From: Dehalogenimonas formicexedens
GTDB lineage: Bacteria; Chloroflexota; Dehalococcoidia; Dehalococcoidales; Dehalococcoidaceae
DNA length: 64,000 bases
Direction: 5' to 3'
NCBI RefSeq assembly: GCF_001953175.1
Contig: NZ_CP018258.1
Coordinates: forward strand, 710,210-774,209
In this document: positions 9,032 to 18,313 of the stretch, piece by piece
Position numbering within the stretch: the first letter of the stretch is position 1
Layout: every line of letters starts with the position of its first letter
Program-made: the position numbers and the translations under genes
The notes under the pieces: generated by a model
What the model was told of the DNA's origin: nothing
What the model saw: only the letters and a program-made list of their open reading frames with translations
The model's database searches: none

Positions 9032-10711
9032 TTGCGCGGCGCCCGCTGGCAGGTAGCTTCAACCGAAGTGCCTCCCGAACTTGCCGGGCGCTACCCGGCG
9101 CTGATGGTCCGGATCATGGCCGGCCGCGGCATCAGGACCCTTGAAGCTGCTGAATTGTTCCTCGCCGGGGATGCCCGGTTGTCCCATGACCCGATGCTCT
9201 TGCCTGATATTCATCCGGCGATGGCCCGGATTTACCGGGCTATCCTGACGGGAGAACGCATCGCCGTCTATGGAGACTTCGACACCGACGGCATCACGGC
9301 GACGGCGCTCATGGTCACCGGGCTCAGGTGTCTCGGCGCTGAGGTCAAACCGTACATTCCGCATCGGCTTACTGAGGGCTACGGCTTGAAAACCGAGGCT
9401 TTAAAGAAGCTTGCCGACGAAGGCGTTACCCTGGTGGTCAGCGTTGACTGCGGTATCACCGCGGTAAACGAGGTCAAGGCTGCCAGGGGACTGGGATTGG
9501 ACATTGTCGTCACCGATCACCATTTACCTTTGGAAGCGCTGCCTCCCGCGGTGGCGGTTATCGACCCCAAACGCGCTGATTCTTCCTACCCTTTTCAGGA
9601 ACTCGCGGGTGTCGGCGTCGCTTTCAAGGTCGTCGAAGCCCTTTTCGCGGGGATGGGCAGACCCCTGCCGAAAGAGCATTTCCTCGAGTTGACCGCGATA
9701 GGCACCATCGCCGATATCATGCCGCTGACAGGCGAGAACCGTTATCTGGTCAAAGAGGGATTGAAACACCTCAACGATCATCCGTCGCCCGGGCTGCAGC
9801 AAATCATCAACCTCTCCCACCTCCGCGCCGGGCAACTGAACTCGGAGAGCATTTCCTGGACGGTAGCTCCCAGGCTCAACGCCGCCGGCCGGCTGGAACA
9901 TGCCATGGCCGGATACGAACTGTTGATGGCGCCATCCGCCGCCGAGGCGGGTGACCTGGCTGCGATGCTCGAAGACCGCAACGCTGAACGCCAGCGGCTG
10001 ACCGCAAAGTTTGTCACCCGGGCACGGGAAAAGGTCCTGTCCGGTCCGCTGCCACTGCTGCTTTTCGTTGAGGACGAAGAGTGTCCCCCCGGCATCCTGG
10101 GCCTGGTCGCCGGGCGGCTGACCGATGAATTCTATCGCCCCAGTATCGTCGTCCGCCGCGAAGACGGGGCGGCTATCGCCAGCTGCCGCTCAATTCCCGG
10201 TTTCAACATCACCGAAGCCATCGACCGCTGCGGTCACCTTCTAAGCCATTACGGCGGTCACGCCCAGGCCGCGGGTTTTAGCTTGGGCTCCGAAAAATTG
10301 CCGGAACTCTCACGGCTCATCTCCGAAATCGCGGCCAAGCAGATGGCGAGCGTCGATCTTCAGCCCATACTCATGATCGACGCCGAAGCCCGGCTGCATG
10401 AACTGGGCGGCAACATGTACCAGGTACTGAACCGGCTTGCGCCGTTCGGCGAAGGCAACCGACCGCCGCTGTTCGTGTCGAAATGCGTCACTGTCACCGA
10501 TTACAGGACCATGGGTGCCAACCAGGAACATATCAAAATGCGTCTCACCCAGGGTGGCGCGGTATGGGAGGCGGTAGCCTTCCGCCAAGCCGAGGAGTTG
10601 AAAAAAGTTCTTCCCGATCCGGTGGATGTGGTATATAATCTGGAACTTGACAAGTTCAACGGCCGGGAAACACTTCGACTGAATATCGTGGATTTCGCGC
10701 CGGCGAGCTGA
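9032..10711 (+). CDS. recJ: single-stranded-DNA-specific exonuclease RecJ
   Basis: A 559-residue DHH-superfamily nuclease, 5'-3' on ssDNA, for recombination and mismatch repair. Motifs: 'VYGDFDTDGITATALM' (motif I aspartates), 'SVDCGI', the DHH motif 'VVTDHHLP', Asp in 'IADIMPLTG', and DHHA1 'SHYGGHAQAAGFSL'. An OB-fold lies near the C-terminus. The usual start is TTG at 9032, preceded by AGGGG. It is near the shorter end of the RecJ length range, with no extra C-terminal domain. Confidence 0.95.
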   Translation: MRGARWQVASTEVPPELAGRYPALMVRIMAGRGIRTLEAAELFLAGDARLSHDPMLLPDIHPAMARIYRAILTGERIAVYGDFDTDGITATALMVTGLRCLGAEVKPYIPHRLTEGYGLKTEALKKLADEGVTLVVSVDCGITAVNEVKAARGLGLDIVVTDHHLPLEALPPAVAVIDPKRADSSYPFQELAGVGVAFKVVEALFAGMGRPLPKEHFLELTAIGTIADIMPLTGENRYLVKEGLKHLNDHPSPGLQQIINLSHLRAGQLNSESISWTVAPRLNAAGRLEHAMAGYELLMAPSAAEAGDLAAMLEDRNAERQRLTAKFVTRAREKVLSGPLPLLLFVEDEECPPGILGLVAGRLTDEFYRPSIVVRREDGAAIASCRSIPGFNITEAIDRCGHLLSHYGGHAQAAGFSLGSEKLPELSRLISEIAAKQMASVDLQPILMIDAEARLHELGGNMYQVLNRLAPFGEGNRPPLFVSKCVTVTDYRTMGANQEHIKMRLTQGGAVWEAVAFRQAEELKKVLPDPVDVVYNLELDKFNGRETLRLNIVDFAPAS

Positions 10712-10727
10712 GACAAAATAGTCCTTT

Positions 10728-11354
10728 ATGGATAATACGATGGCAATAATACTTGCCCTGGCGGCAGCCTATCTGGTTGGCAGCGTCCCGCTTGCCTATC
10801 TCATGGGTCGATGGATAAAGCACATCGACATCCGTCAGGTGGGCTCCAAAAACATGGGCACGATGAATACCTTTTACGAGGTCGGATTCCTGCCCGGTCT
10901 TCTGGTCATGACTTTCGACATCGGCAAGGGAGCCGTGGCAATCGCCATCGCAAGGGCGCTCGACACCCCCCAGCTTGTGGAACTGCTGGCCGGGGTCTTT
11001 GCCGTTCTGGGGCACGTGCTGCCCGTATGGCTGAAGTTCAAGGGCGGCAAAGGCGGGGCGACGTGTATCGGGGCGCTGGTGTTCCTCATGCCCTGGGGGG
11101 TCCCGATCTACGCGGCGGCTTTTGGCTTGTTCCTTCTCATCACCCGGTTCCCCACCTTCAGCTACAGCGCCGCGTTTGTGATTTTCCCGGTTATCGGCTG
11201 GTTGATCTACCACTCGGTGGTGTTCGTGATCTATCCGGCGGTGTTGCTGGCCATTCCCGGCTTCCAATACATCGTCAGGGTCAAGCAGATCGGGGAGAAA
11301 TCAACCAGCCTGAAAGACGCTATCTTCCGGAAGAGCCTGCGGGACAGGCGCTAG
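10728..11354 (+). CDS. plsY: acyl-phosphate:glycerol-3-phosphate acyltransferase PlsY
   Basis: A 208-residue integral membrane enzyme that makes lysophosphatidate from acyl-phosphate and glycerol-3-phosphate. The three conserved loops are recognisable: 'GSVPLAYLMGRW', 'VGSKNMGTMN' and 'KGGKGGATCIG'. About six to seven TM helices. The PlsY motif usually reads 'GSGNPGATN', and here Lys-Asn-Met-Gly-Thr replaces part of it, a divergent but clearly homologous form. Its 3' end overlaps the convergent gene at 11351 by 4 bp. Confidence 0.9.
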   Translation: MDNTMAIILALAAAYLVGSVPLAYLMGRWIKHIDIRQVGSKNMGTMNTFYEVGFLPGLLVMTFDIGKGAVAIAIARALDTPQLVELLAGVFAVLGHVLPVWLKFKGGKGGATCIGALVFLMPWGVPIYAAAFGLFLLITRFPTFSYSAAFVIFPVIGWLIYHSVVFVIYPAVLLAIPGFQYIVRVKQIGEKSTSLKDAIFRKSLRDRR

Positions 11355-12088
11355 CCTTGCGTTCCTGAAGATTTCTTCTTCCCCGGTCCGTAGTAACTGG
11401 GATAAAGTTTCTCAAGGCATTCCGGACAGATACCGTGGGTGAACTCCGCCTCGGAGTGGGTGCTGATATATTTCTCCACGGAACTCCAGTAGCCGTTGTC
11501 GTCACGGATCTTCTTGCAGTTGGCGCAGATGGGGAGGAGGCCGGATAGCATCTTCACCTGGGCCAGGGCCTCTCTCAGTTCGCCCTCTACCTTGCGCCGC
11601 TCGACGATGTCCTTCTCCAGAGCAAGGTTGGATTTGGTGAGGTCCATAGTCCTGTCCTTCACCTTGTCTTCCAGGGTGTGCTGGTATTCGATGAGGCGTT
11701 TCTTGCCATTTTCGTAGGCGTTGATCAGAAATACCTCGGCCAGGCCGATAAGGCCGATGATGATCATTTCCAGAAGCAGGTTCGGGTGCCAGTTGGCCGA
11801 AAGATAGACCACCGAGTACGGGATTGTTACCGCGCCGAGGATTCCCCAGAAGAACAACCCGAGCGAGAAGCCGAAACGCCAAGTGGCGAGGGCAATGACG
11901 GACAGGTAGAGCACCTGCTGTAGGGCAAACAGGGTCAACTGGAACTCGTCGACGGAGAGGGCGGCGCTGCCGCGGATGAAATCGGCGTAGACCGTGACCA
12001 CAAACAGCACGCCGAGTAAGAGAACAAGCCAAAATTCCCGTTTGCGATACAGTTTCACAGGGACTCCCGAACGGATATAGGCTAGCAT
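11351..12088 (-). CDS. membrane signalling protein with coiled coil and Cys-pair C-terminal domain
   Basis: A 245-residue protein: about four TM segments (residues 19-37, 48-67, 71-93 and 104-123), a coiled-coil linker (about 125-180) like those before histidine-kinase or PAS modules, then a C-terminal module 'PICANCKKIRDDNGYW ... HGICPECLEKLYP' with two CxxC pairs. This module is familiar at the C-terminus of PAS/receiver proteins in anaerobic bacteria. No kinase or GGDEF domain follows, so the protein is a sensor with unknown output. The two Cys pairs could bind metal or respond to redox. Convergent with plsY. Confidence 0.75.
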   Translation of the reverse strand: MLAYIRSGVPVKLYRKREFWLVLLLGVLFVVTVYADFIRGSAALSVDEFQLTLFALQQVLYLSVIALATWRFGFSLGLFFWGILGAVTIPYSVVYLSANWHPNLLLEMIIIGLIGLAEVFLINAYENGKKRLIEYQHTLEDKVKDRTMDLTKSNLALEKDIVERRKVEGELREALAQVKMLSGLLPICANCKKIRDDNGYWSSVEKYISTHSEAEFTHGICPECLEKLYPSYYGPGKKKSSGTQG

Positions 12089-12223
12089 TTAATCACACAA
12101 AGAGTATTAAGTAAAACAATAATGGGAATCGTTGCTGAGAGCTTCAGCCGGGTTGCTGGAGGTTGACGAATGTTGGTAAAAAGATAACTTAAAGATAATT
12201 AAAGTATACCAACCCAAGCGCAT

Positions 12224-14551
12224 CTAATCAACCATTTTTTCCGCCGGGTGCATCCCCAGCAGGCTCCTCAGCAACACCGCAGCGGCCCGTTTATCCAGCG
12301 GTTCGTTGTTGTTGCCGCACTTCGGGGACTGGATACAGGCCGGGCAGCCGGACTCGCAGGGGCACTCCTCTATGGTTTTCAGAGTGGCTTCCCATAGCTG
12401 GATGATAATCTCGTAGCCCTTCTCGGCGATGCCGACACCGCCGGCGTGGGCGTCGTAGATAAAGATGGTGGCCGAGCCGGTATCCGGGTGCAGGGGAGTC
12501 GACAACCCGCCGATGTCGTTCCGGTCGCACAGGGCGTAAAGCGGTAGGATGCCGATGGCGGCGTGCTCGACGGCGTGAAGGCCTCCGGCCAGGTCGAGCG
12601 CCCCGGTGATCTTCTGAGTCAGGTGTTCCGGCACCTCGAACCAGACGGCCACCGTTTCGAATTTCTGCGGCGGCAAAGACAGCGGCTCTTCACCCAAGAC
12701 CTCCTCGGTGAATTGGGCCTTTCGCTTGAAGCCGATGACGGTCACCGTCACCTCGACCTCGCCGAGATGAACGGGAACGCCCCGGATGAAGACCGAACGC
12801 AGGGTCTTCTTGACCTCCAGCTCGGTGATATCCTTGGTTTCGGTGTAATAGGTATTATCGGTGATCTCGGCTTTGGCGATGCGAGTGTCGGTGTCGAGCG
12901 ACCGGATGAAATAGCTCTCGCCCTGGTGGAGATAGATCGCCCCGGGGTAAAGCTGGAACAGGGCGGTCGAGGAGTCCAGCACTTCGAGGAGAGCCCCGGA
13001 CGACGCGTCAATGACCTCGAACTCGCTGCCGGACATGCCCCTGATGCTGACCTCCTGGGCCGGGTAGGTCAGGCTGGCGGAAAGGAAGTAGTGCCCCTTT
13101 CTCTCCTTGAGCAAGCCGCGGCAGATGAGGTCGGCCAGCCGTTCGCCGTAGGACAGGCAGAAATACTGCTCATCGGCGATGGAGAGCGGCGCTTCCCAGG
13201 CGGCGCACAGTAGGTGAAGGCCGGCGATATACTTGTTCTCGGGGTTCACCAGGGCGGCGTCGCCCGAACCCTTGAAGAAGAAATCCGGGTGGCGCATGAA
13301 ATACTGGTCCAGGGGGTCGTTTCTGGCGATAAGAATCGAAAGCGACCTGCGCCGACGCCGTCCCGATCTTCCCGCCTGCTGCCAGACGCTGGCCGTCGAA
13401 CCGGGATAGCCGGTAAGAACGGTGGCATCCAGCGAACCGATGTCCACGCCGAGTTCGAGGGCTGAGGTGGCCACCGCGCCGTCAAGCCGCCCCCCGAAGA
13501 GCTCCTTTTCTATCCTGCGCCGGTCCTCCGGCAGATAACCCGCCCGGTAGGGCTTGATCCGGTCAGCCTTGTCGGGCGCCAGTTTCTGCAGCCGTTCCCG
13601 GGCGTGGACGAAGATGACCTCTGCCAGGCGGCGGGTGCGGGCGAAGACCAGGGTGCGGATTTCGTGGGCGATGAGCTCGGCGAAGAGCGACGTCGCCTCC
13701 GCAGAGGCGCTCCGGCGGGTCGACTTGGAAGGATCGGTAAAAGGAGGGTTCCAGAAAATGAAGTCTTTGCCGCCGTAGGGTGAGCCGTCCTTGTCGACGA
13801 CGGTGAATTCCAGGCCGGTCAGCAGCTGGGCGAACTCTTTCGGGTTGCCGATGGTGGCCGAGGCCAGGATGAACTGCGGCCTGGAGCCGTACCGGCTGCA
13901 GATGCGCCGGAGCCGCCTGAGTACCAGTCCCAGGTGAGAGCCGAAGACGCCCCGGTAATAGTGCGCCTCGTCGATGACGACGAATTTGAGGTTGGCGAAG
14001 AACCGCCGCCAATTCTCATGGTTGGGCAGGATGCCGACGTGGAGCATGTCGGGATTGGACAGGATGAGCCTCGCATCTCGCCGGATAGCCGCCCTGTCCG
14101 ATGACGGAGTGTCGCCGTCGAAGGTGTCGAAATCGCCGCGGCTGATGACATAGGATGAAAACAGCTCCCTGATGTGCTTCTTCTGGTCCTGGGCCAGGGC
14201 CTTGGTCGGCGCCAGGTACAGGGCGGTGGCCTTCGGGTCGGCCAACAGCGACTCGAAGATAGGGATGTAGAAAGTCAGGCTCTTGCCGGAAGCGGCGGGC
14301 GTGGCGATGAAGACGTTCTCGCCCCGGATGGCGGCATTGACGGCATCGGCCTGGTGGCTGTAGAGCGGCCAGAGATGGTTCTCCTTGAGGCAGGTTTCCA
14401 GCCTGGCATCGAGAGGTTTATCGACACTGCCGAAAACGGCGTCGCGCGGGGGGATAACCTCGAGGTGGGCGATCTGCCCCACCATCTCGGAAGTCGCCCG
14501 GAGGTAATCGACGAACTCGGAGGTGTCCACGTCAGTAGTCGATGATCTCAA
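12224..14551 (-). CDS. DEAD/DEAH-box helicase with DUF1998 zinc-binding C-terminus (MrfA/YprA-like)
   Basis: A 775-residue superfamily 2 helicase. Walker A is 'TPAASGKSLTF', motif II 'VIDEAHYYRG', motif III 'ASATIGN' and motif VI 'QQAGRSGRRR'. The C-terminal 'CPCESGCPACIQSPKCG' four-cysteine cluster marks the DUF1998/MrfA family, DNA-repair helicases related to eukaryotic Hrq1. In Bacillus the partner is the exonuclease MrfB; none is next to it here. The ATG at 14551 overlaps the upstream DUF503 gene by 20 bp. An in-frame GTG at 14530 would leave almost no overlap and is an equal candidate. Confidence 0.88.
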   Translation of the reverse strand: MRSSTTDVDTSEFVDYLRATSEMVGQIAHLEVIPPRDAVFGSVDKPLDARLETCLKENHLWPLYSHQADAVNAAIRGENVFIATPAASGKSLTFYIPIFESLLADPKATALYLAPTKALAQDQKKHIRELFSSYVISRGDFDTFDGDTPSSDRAAIRRDARLILSNPDMLHVGILPNHENWRRFFANLKFVVIDEAHYYRGVFGSHLGLVLRRLRRICSRYGSRPQFILASATIGNPKEFAQLLTGLEFTVVDKDGSPYGGKDFIFWNPPFTDPSKSTRRSASAEATSLFAELIAHEIRTLVFARTRRLAEVIFVHARERLQKLAPDKADRIKPYRAGYLPEDRRRIEKELFGGRLDGAVATSALELGVDIGSLDATVLTGYPGSTASVWQQAGRSGRRRRRSLSILIARNDPLDQYFMRHPDFFFKGSGDAALVNPENKYIAGLHLLCAAWEAPLSIADEQYFCLSYGERLADLICRGLLKERKGHYFLSASLTYPAQEVSIRGMSGSEFEVIDASSGALLEVLDSSTALFQLYPGAIYLHQGESYFIRSLDTDTRIAKAEITDNTYYTETKDITELEVKKTLRSVFIRGVPVHLGEVEVTVTVIGFKRKAQFTEEVLGEEPLSLPPQKFETVAVWFEVPEHLTQKITGALDLAGGLHAVEHAAIGILPLYALCDRNDIGGLSTPLHPDTGSATIFIYDAHAGGVGIAEKGYEIIIQLWEATLKTIEECPCESGCPACIQSPKCGNNNEPLDKRAAAVLLRSLLGMHPAEKMVD

Positions 14552-14816
14552 TATTGGATTCGACCAATTCGAGGTCGAAGGTGGTGGCGAAGGCCAGGGC
14601 CTTGTTCAGTACCTCGTTGGTGTGCTGCTTATCGTTGGAGACGCAAGCGACGCCGATGACCGCCGACTGCCACAGGTCCTGGTCCTCGACCTCGGCCGCG
14701 GAGACGTTGAAGCGGTTGTGAAGCTGGGCCACCAGGGATTTGACGACCATGCGTTTTTCCTTGAGCGAGTGGCTCTCGGGGAGCCGGAGGCTGAACTGCA
14801 GGACGCCGATATTCAT
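14532..14816 (-). CDS. DUF503 family protein (YlxP-like)
   Basis: A 94-residue protein matching the DUF503/YlxP family throughout: 'LRLPESHSLKEKRMVVKSL' near the start, the central 'AVIGVACVSND' strand, and a C-terminal 'LVESNIEIIDY'. The family is usually found near rbfA/infB and has a ferredoxin-like fold of uncertain role. Here it is the first gene before the MrfA-like helicase, overlapping it by about 20 bp, an unusual neighbourhood. Confidence 0.88.
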   Translation of the reverse strand: MNIGVLQFSLRLPESHSLKEKRMVVKSLVAQLHNRFNVSAAEVEDQDLWQSAVIGVACVSNDKQHTNEVLNKALAFATTFDLELVESNIEIIDY

Positions 14817-14860
14817 AGCAACACCTTCGAATTAAGGTTACTGTAGTCTATAAACCGGGG

Positions 14861-15190
14861 CTAGTCAAAGCCGAATCCATCGCTCTCCAACTCTTGCCAG
14901 CACTCGTCGCTTTCCGGCGAGGCGTCGCGGGAGTAGAGATGCAGACGTCCCGTCCCAACCGCAGCCAGGAGTTCGTAGCCGAGGTTGCTCTTGGAAGAAG
15001 TTGTAAATACAAAGGAAATTATACGATGGCCCATCGATTGCTTGAGGGAGGAGCACAGGGGGCCGCCCAGGCCGGTGGCACCCGCGACGAACCGCTTCAA
15101 ATCCCAGCCTTTGGCGACGTCGGCGATCTTATGCAGGAGGACGGTGTAGGGGAGTCCGGTCCAGGAGTCGTGATTGACGATGCGCAGCCC
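14861..15190 (-). pseudogene. C-terminal remnant of a terminase-like (RNase H-fold) protein
   Basis: The last ~105 codons of this frame ('RIVNHDSWTGLPYTVLL ... ATGLGGPLCSSL ... FTTSSKSNLGYELLAAVGTGR ... CWQELE') read like the nuclease domain of phage/prophage large terminases, in which a conserved Asp-Ala-Thr-Gly-x-Gly motif precedes a SKSxLGxxxL helix. In this copy Gly-Ala-Thr-Gly replaces the usual Asp-Ala-Thr-Gly. The upstream half is missing: the frame runs straight into two copies of an intergenic repeat at 15222-15363. Read as a decayed prophage or transposed fragment; assignment from remembered motif shape. Confidence 0.5.
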
Positions 15191-15221
15191 TCTCCCTTTT
15201 GATACCGGACAATTCGGGGGA

Positions 15222-15277
15222 GATTGCCACGGACTGCCATTCAAGGCAGTCCTCGCAAAGACGGAATTATTTGGGGC
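15222..15277. repeat. intergenic palindromic repeat, copy 1
   Basis: 56 bp identical to 15308-15363, 86 bp away. It contains the inverted repeat GGACTGCC-ATTCAA-GGCAGTCC and ends in CTCGCAAAGACGGAATTATTTGGGGC. It resembles the widespread bacterial family 'ATTGCCAC...CTCGCAAtGAC' (a REP/MITE-like intergenic element). The preceding GGACAAT is also shared by both copies. Confidence 0.85.
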
Positions 15278-15307
15278 ACCGGAATTAGATGTCGGACAAT
15301 CGAGGAC

Positions 15308-15363
15308 GATTGCCACGGACTGCCATTCAAGGCAGTCCTCGCAAAGACGGAATTATTTGGGGC
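15308..15363. repeat. intergenic palindromic repeat, copy 2
   Basis: Second exact copy of the 56-bp element, in direct orientation. The two copies sit at the broken 5' edge of the terminase-like remnant. From here to the tRNA-Ser at 15642 (about 280 bp) I see no convincing gene. Confidence 0.85.
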
Positions 15364-15641
15364 TACCGTTTGATTGCGGTTCCTATGGGAGAACGGATAG
15401 CGACGCTGGCATAAACAATGGGCAATAAACTGCTTTAAGAATCGGAGTTGACCGGTACCTGCATACTCCAGGATATTATCCCGGTAACCTTTCCGAAAAT
15501 CGTCCAGGTTGTGTAGACCAAGAATATCGGAAGGGGTTCTGAAATTGACTGGCCGCAAGTGTTTCTATGAACCGTTTGGCGTTTATCGCCAGATGTTTGG
15601 AGATATTCCGGCAGCCGTAGCTGTGGCTTTCGTAAGGGAAA

Positions 15642-15731
<90 letters not shown>

Positions 15732-15897
15732 GCGAGAGCGATATGCTGCCTGTAGAGCCCGCCAATGATAATAAAAGTGCGGTTAATAGTCAAACGAAGA
15801 TCAGATCAAGTCTCATAGCCGGATAGGTGAAAATCGAAGATGGGAAATAGATTTGGGCGATCCGCTGCTATCTAATTTCCATGGTCCTTCTTCTGGA

Positions 15898-15987
15898 TGG
15901 CGGAGAGGGCGGGATTCGAACCCGCGCTCCGCAAAAACGGAGATCGCTTTTCGAGAGCGACACCATAAACCGCTCGGACACCTCTCC
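15898..15987 (-). tRNA. tRNA-Ser (anticodon CGA)
   Basis: 90-nt class II tRNA with encoded CCA. The acceptor stem is the same as in the neighbouring tRNA-Ser, anticodon loop CTCGAAA in stem TCGCT/AGCGA, long variable arm CTCCGTTTTTGCGGAG. It lies 166 bp upstream (in transcription) of tRNA-Ser(GGA), and the two may be cotranscribed. Confidence 0.97.
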
Positions 15988-16061
15988 GCCGGGTATTTTA
16001 GCGGAATAAGCCACGAAAGTGAAACTAACTTCTGGTCGCTACCGGACGTTATAATGGGCAT

Positions 16062-16925
16062 ATGAAGACGCTGGTAGTTTTGTGCGCGATTATCGGGCTG
16101 ATGTTCCCGGTAGCAGCCTGCCAGAATTTCGAACGTTCTCTCGCTCCCATCCAGAGCGTGTCCTTCGCAATTTCGGACGCCGATCCCCTGGCTAACTTAA
16201 CCGTCAACATCGAATACGGTTTGCCGGACGGCTGCTATTCTTTCGACAAAACGAAGACGGTCGAGATCACCGGCGGCTTCGATATCGGCGTCTGGATTAA
16301 AAAACCGGCCAACGCCCAGGCCTGCGATACCGTGTTCACTATCGGAACGACTGCCGTTGACCTTGGCAAGAAATTCAGCCCCGGAAATACCTACACCATC
16401 AGGGTTAATGGAGAGGATCATTCCGTCACCATTCCCGAATCCGGCACTAACCCGGACACGGTCATCAAACCCGCGATCATCACCAAAGTCGAAGTGCGCA
16501 TCGCTGAGTCGTTTCCGCCCCAGGTTTTTATCGACATCCAGGGGCTGCTGACGGATTCCTGCACCACCCTGAACGGCGTCGACACCAGGCGCCAGGGAAA
16601 CGTCATCGACATAACGGTAACCACCCAGCGGCCGAAAGACGCAGTCTGCGCCCAGGTGATCTCCTATTTCAGCACCACCGTCCCACTGGGTTCTGATTTC
16701 GTCGCGGGACAAACCTACACCTTGAGAGTCAACGGACTGTCGCAGCAATTTAATGTGGACAGAAAACCAAACCCGACAACGAGCCCGACTCCAACAACTG
16801 CACCGCCCATCACCAGGCCGCCGTCAAGCGCCACGCCTCCCGATAGCATTCTGCCACCGACGATGCCGGTCCCGGGAGGAACCGGAGTTTCCGGCACCGG
16901 CGCGAACTCACCCGCGGTGGGTTGA
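16062..16925 (+). CDS. secreted lipoprotein with two tandem beta domains
   Basis: A 287-residue protein with a lipoprotein signal (hydrophobic residues 4-18, lipobox 'VAAC', lipidated Cys20). Two homologous domains follow (about 28-127 and 137-233). Each ends alike, 'FSPGNTYTIRVNG' and 'FVAGQTYTLRVNG', and each has 'DGC'/'DSC' near its middle, so the gene arose by internal duplication. Residues 240-287 are Pro/Thr/Ser-rich, a likely extended linker or wall-spanning tail. Function unknown; probably anchored outside the membrane. Upstream are only tRNAs. Confidence 0.8.
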   Translation: MKTLVVLCAIIGLMFPVAACQNFERSLAPIQSVSFAISDADPLANLTVNIEYGLPDGCYSFDKTKTVEITGGFDIGVWIKKPANAQACDTVFTIGTTAVDLGKKFSPGNTYTIRVNGEDHSVTIPESGTNPDTVIKPAIITKVEVRIAESFPPQVFIDIQGLLTDSCTTLNGVDTRRQGNVIDITVTTQRPKDAVCAQVISYFSTTVPLGSDFVAGQTYTLRVNGLSQQFNVDRKPNPTTSPTPTTAPPITRPPSSATPPDSILPPTMPVPGGTGVSGTGANSPAVG

Positions 16926-17026
16926 TTCCCGGATGTCGGGCATCACGGAATGCCTTTATTGAGGCGGGTTGACCAACCGTTTTAATTTGGCAGCAGCCGG
17001 CGTAATCTGATAAAGTTGCCACCGGC

Positions 17027-18310
17027 ATGGAAACCGAAGCTCTTGTCTTTAAATTGATCCTCACCTTCGGGCTGGTGCTGTTGGCCGCCCGTTTGGGTGG
17101 TGAGATCGCCGAACGCTATTTCAAGCAACCGGCCGTCATCGGTGAATTGGCAGCGGGCATTATCATTTCCCCCTTTCTGCTCGGCGGTCTGCTGCACGAT
17201 CCGGTCATCCTCAATTTCGCGACCATAAGCGGGCACCTGGTCGACGGGGGGCTGGAGGTGGATGGGTTCAATCCACTGCAGATCGTTTCAGAGATAGCGG
17301 TCATTGCCCTCCTGTTCGTGGCGGGTCTGGAAACCGACGTCCGGGCATTTGTGAAGAACGCCCTTACCGGCGCACTGGTGGCGGTGGGCGGCGTCACCCT
17401 GCCGTTCATTCTCGGTTTCTTCGCCGCTCGGTATTTTTTCCCTGACATCGGCACCATCGGCTGGCTATTCACCGGGGCGGTGCTGACAGCCACCAGCATC
17501 GGGATCACCGTCCGCATCCTGATGGATATGGGTAAACTCGGCACCCGGGAAGGCACGATCATCCTGGTGGCCGCGGTCATCGACGACATCCTCGGGCTGG
17601 TTATCCTTTCCGTGGTAGTCTCCATGGCCAAGACCGGGGAACTTTCCCTTACCTCCGCGGCAATGACCGGCGCGATCGGATTCGGAGTGTGGCTGGCGAT
17701 CCTGTTTTTGGGGTATTTCGGGCATAAGTACATCTCCAAATATCTCCTGACGCCTTTCAAAGAATCCGGTCTGATGCCGATCACGGCTCTAATCATCGGC
17801 GTGATCATCTCTTATGCCGTCACCCTGGTGGGACTGCATCCGGTGGTGGGTGCTTACGTCGCGGGCCTGATGTTTGCTTCAACGGGCGAAAGGGAAGAAA
17901 TCGTGGCGCAGACCAGGCCGATCATGCTGTTTTTGGCGCCGTTTTTCTTCGCCTACCTGGGCATGCAGGTCGATCTCAAGGAGATCGCAGTGGTCATCGT
18001 TCCCGCGGCGATCATCATCATCCTTGCCGTCATAGGCAAAATAGTCGGCTGCTACCTTCCGGCGCGCTATATAGGTAAGTGCGATACCCGGGGAGCCTTG
18101 GTGGTCGGCATGGGCATGGTGCCCCGGGGTGAAGTGGGACTGATCGTCGCCGGAGCCGGTCTCCTGGTAGGCGCCATCAGTCGCGATATTTTCGGTGTCG
18201 CCGTGGCGGTGAGCCTGGTAACAACATTGATAGGACCTTCCTTAATCAAGCCTTTCTTCAAAAAACAAACCTCGGCCAAAACACCAAGCGCGGCCTCTTC
18301 AAGTCACTAA
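17027..18310 (+). CDS. CPA2-family cation:proton antiporter
   Basis: A 427-residue membrane protein with about 12-13 TM helices and no C-terminal TrkA-N domain. 'QPAVIGELAAGIIISPFLLGG' is typical of the KefB/NapA-type CPA2 family. The paired aspartates in 'AAVIDDILGLVIL' correspond to the two-Asp ion site of electrogenic Na+/H+ antiporters, and 'GMVPRGEVGLIVAGAG' is the conserved late helix. Likely role: sodium or potassium/proton exchange for pH and salt homeostasis. Followed by a hairpin and tRNA-Arg. Confidence 0.9.
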   Translation: METEALVFKLILTFGLVLLAARLGGEIAERYFKQPAVIGELAAGIIISPFLLGGLLHDPVILNFATISGHLVDGGLEVDGFNPLQIVSEIAVIALLFVAGLETDVRAFVKNALTGALVAVGGVTLPFILGFFAARYFFPDIGTIGWLFTGAVLTATSIGITVRILMDMGKLGTREGTIILVAAVIDDILGLVILSVVVSMAKTGELSLTSAAMTGAIGFGVWLAILFLGYFGHKYISKYLLTPFKESGLMPITALIIGVIISYAVTLVGLHPVVGAYVAGLMFASTGEREEIVAQTRPIMLFLAPFFFAYLGMQVDLKEIAVVIVPAAIIIILAVIGKIVGCYLPARYIGKCDTRGALVVGMGMVPRGEVGLIVAGAGLLVGAISRDIFGVAVAVSLVTTLIGPSLIKPFFKKQTSAKTPSAASSSH

Positions 18311-18313
18311 TAT

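Noticed and set aside
15190-15580. Intact phage gene extending through the two repeats
   Set aside because: The frame is formed from repeat sequence; the residues there do not continue the terminase-like pattern.
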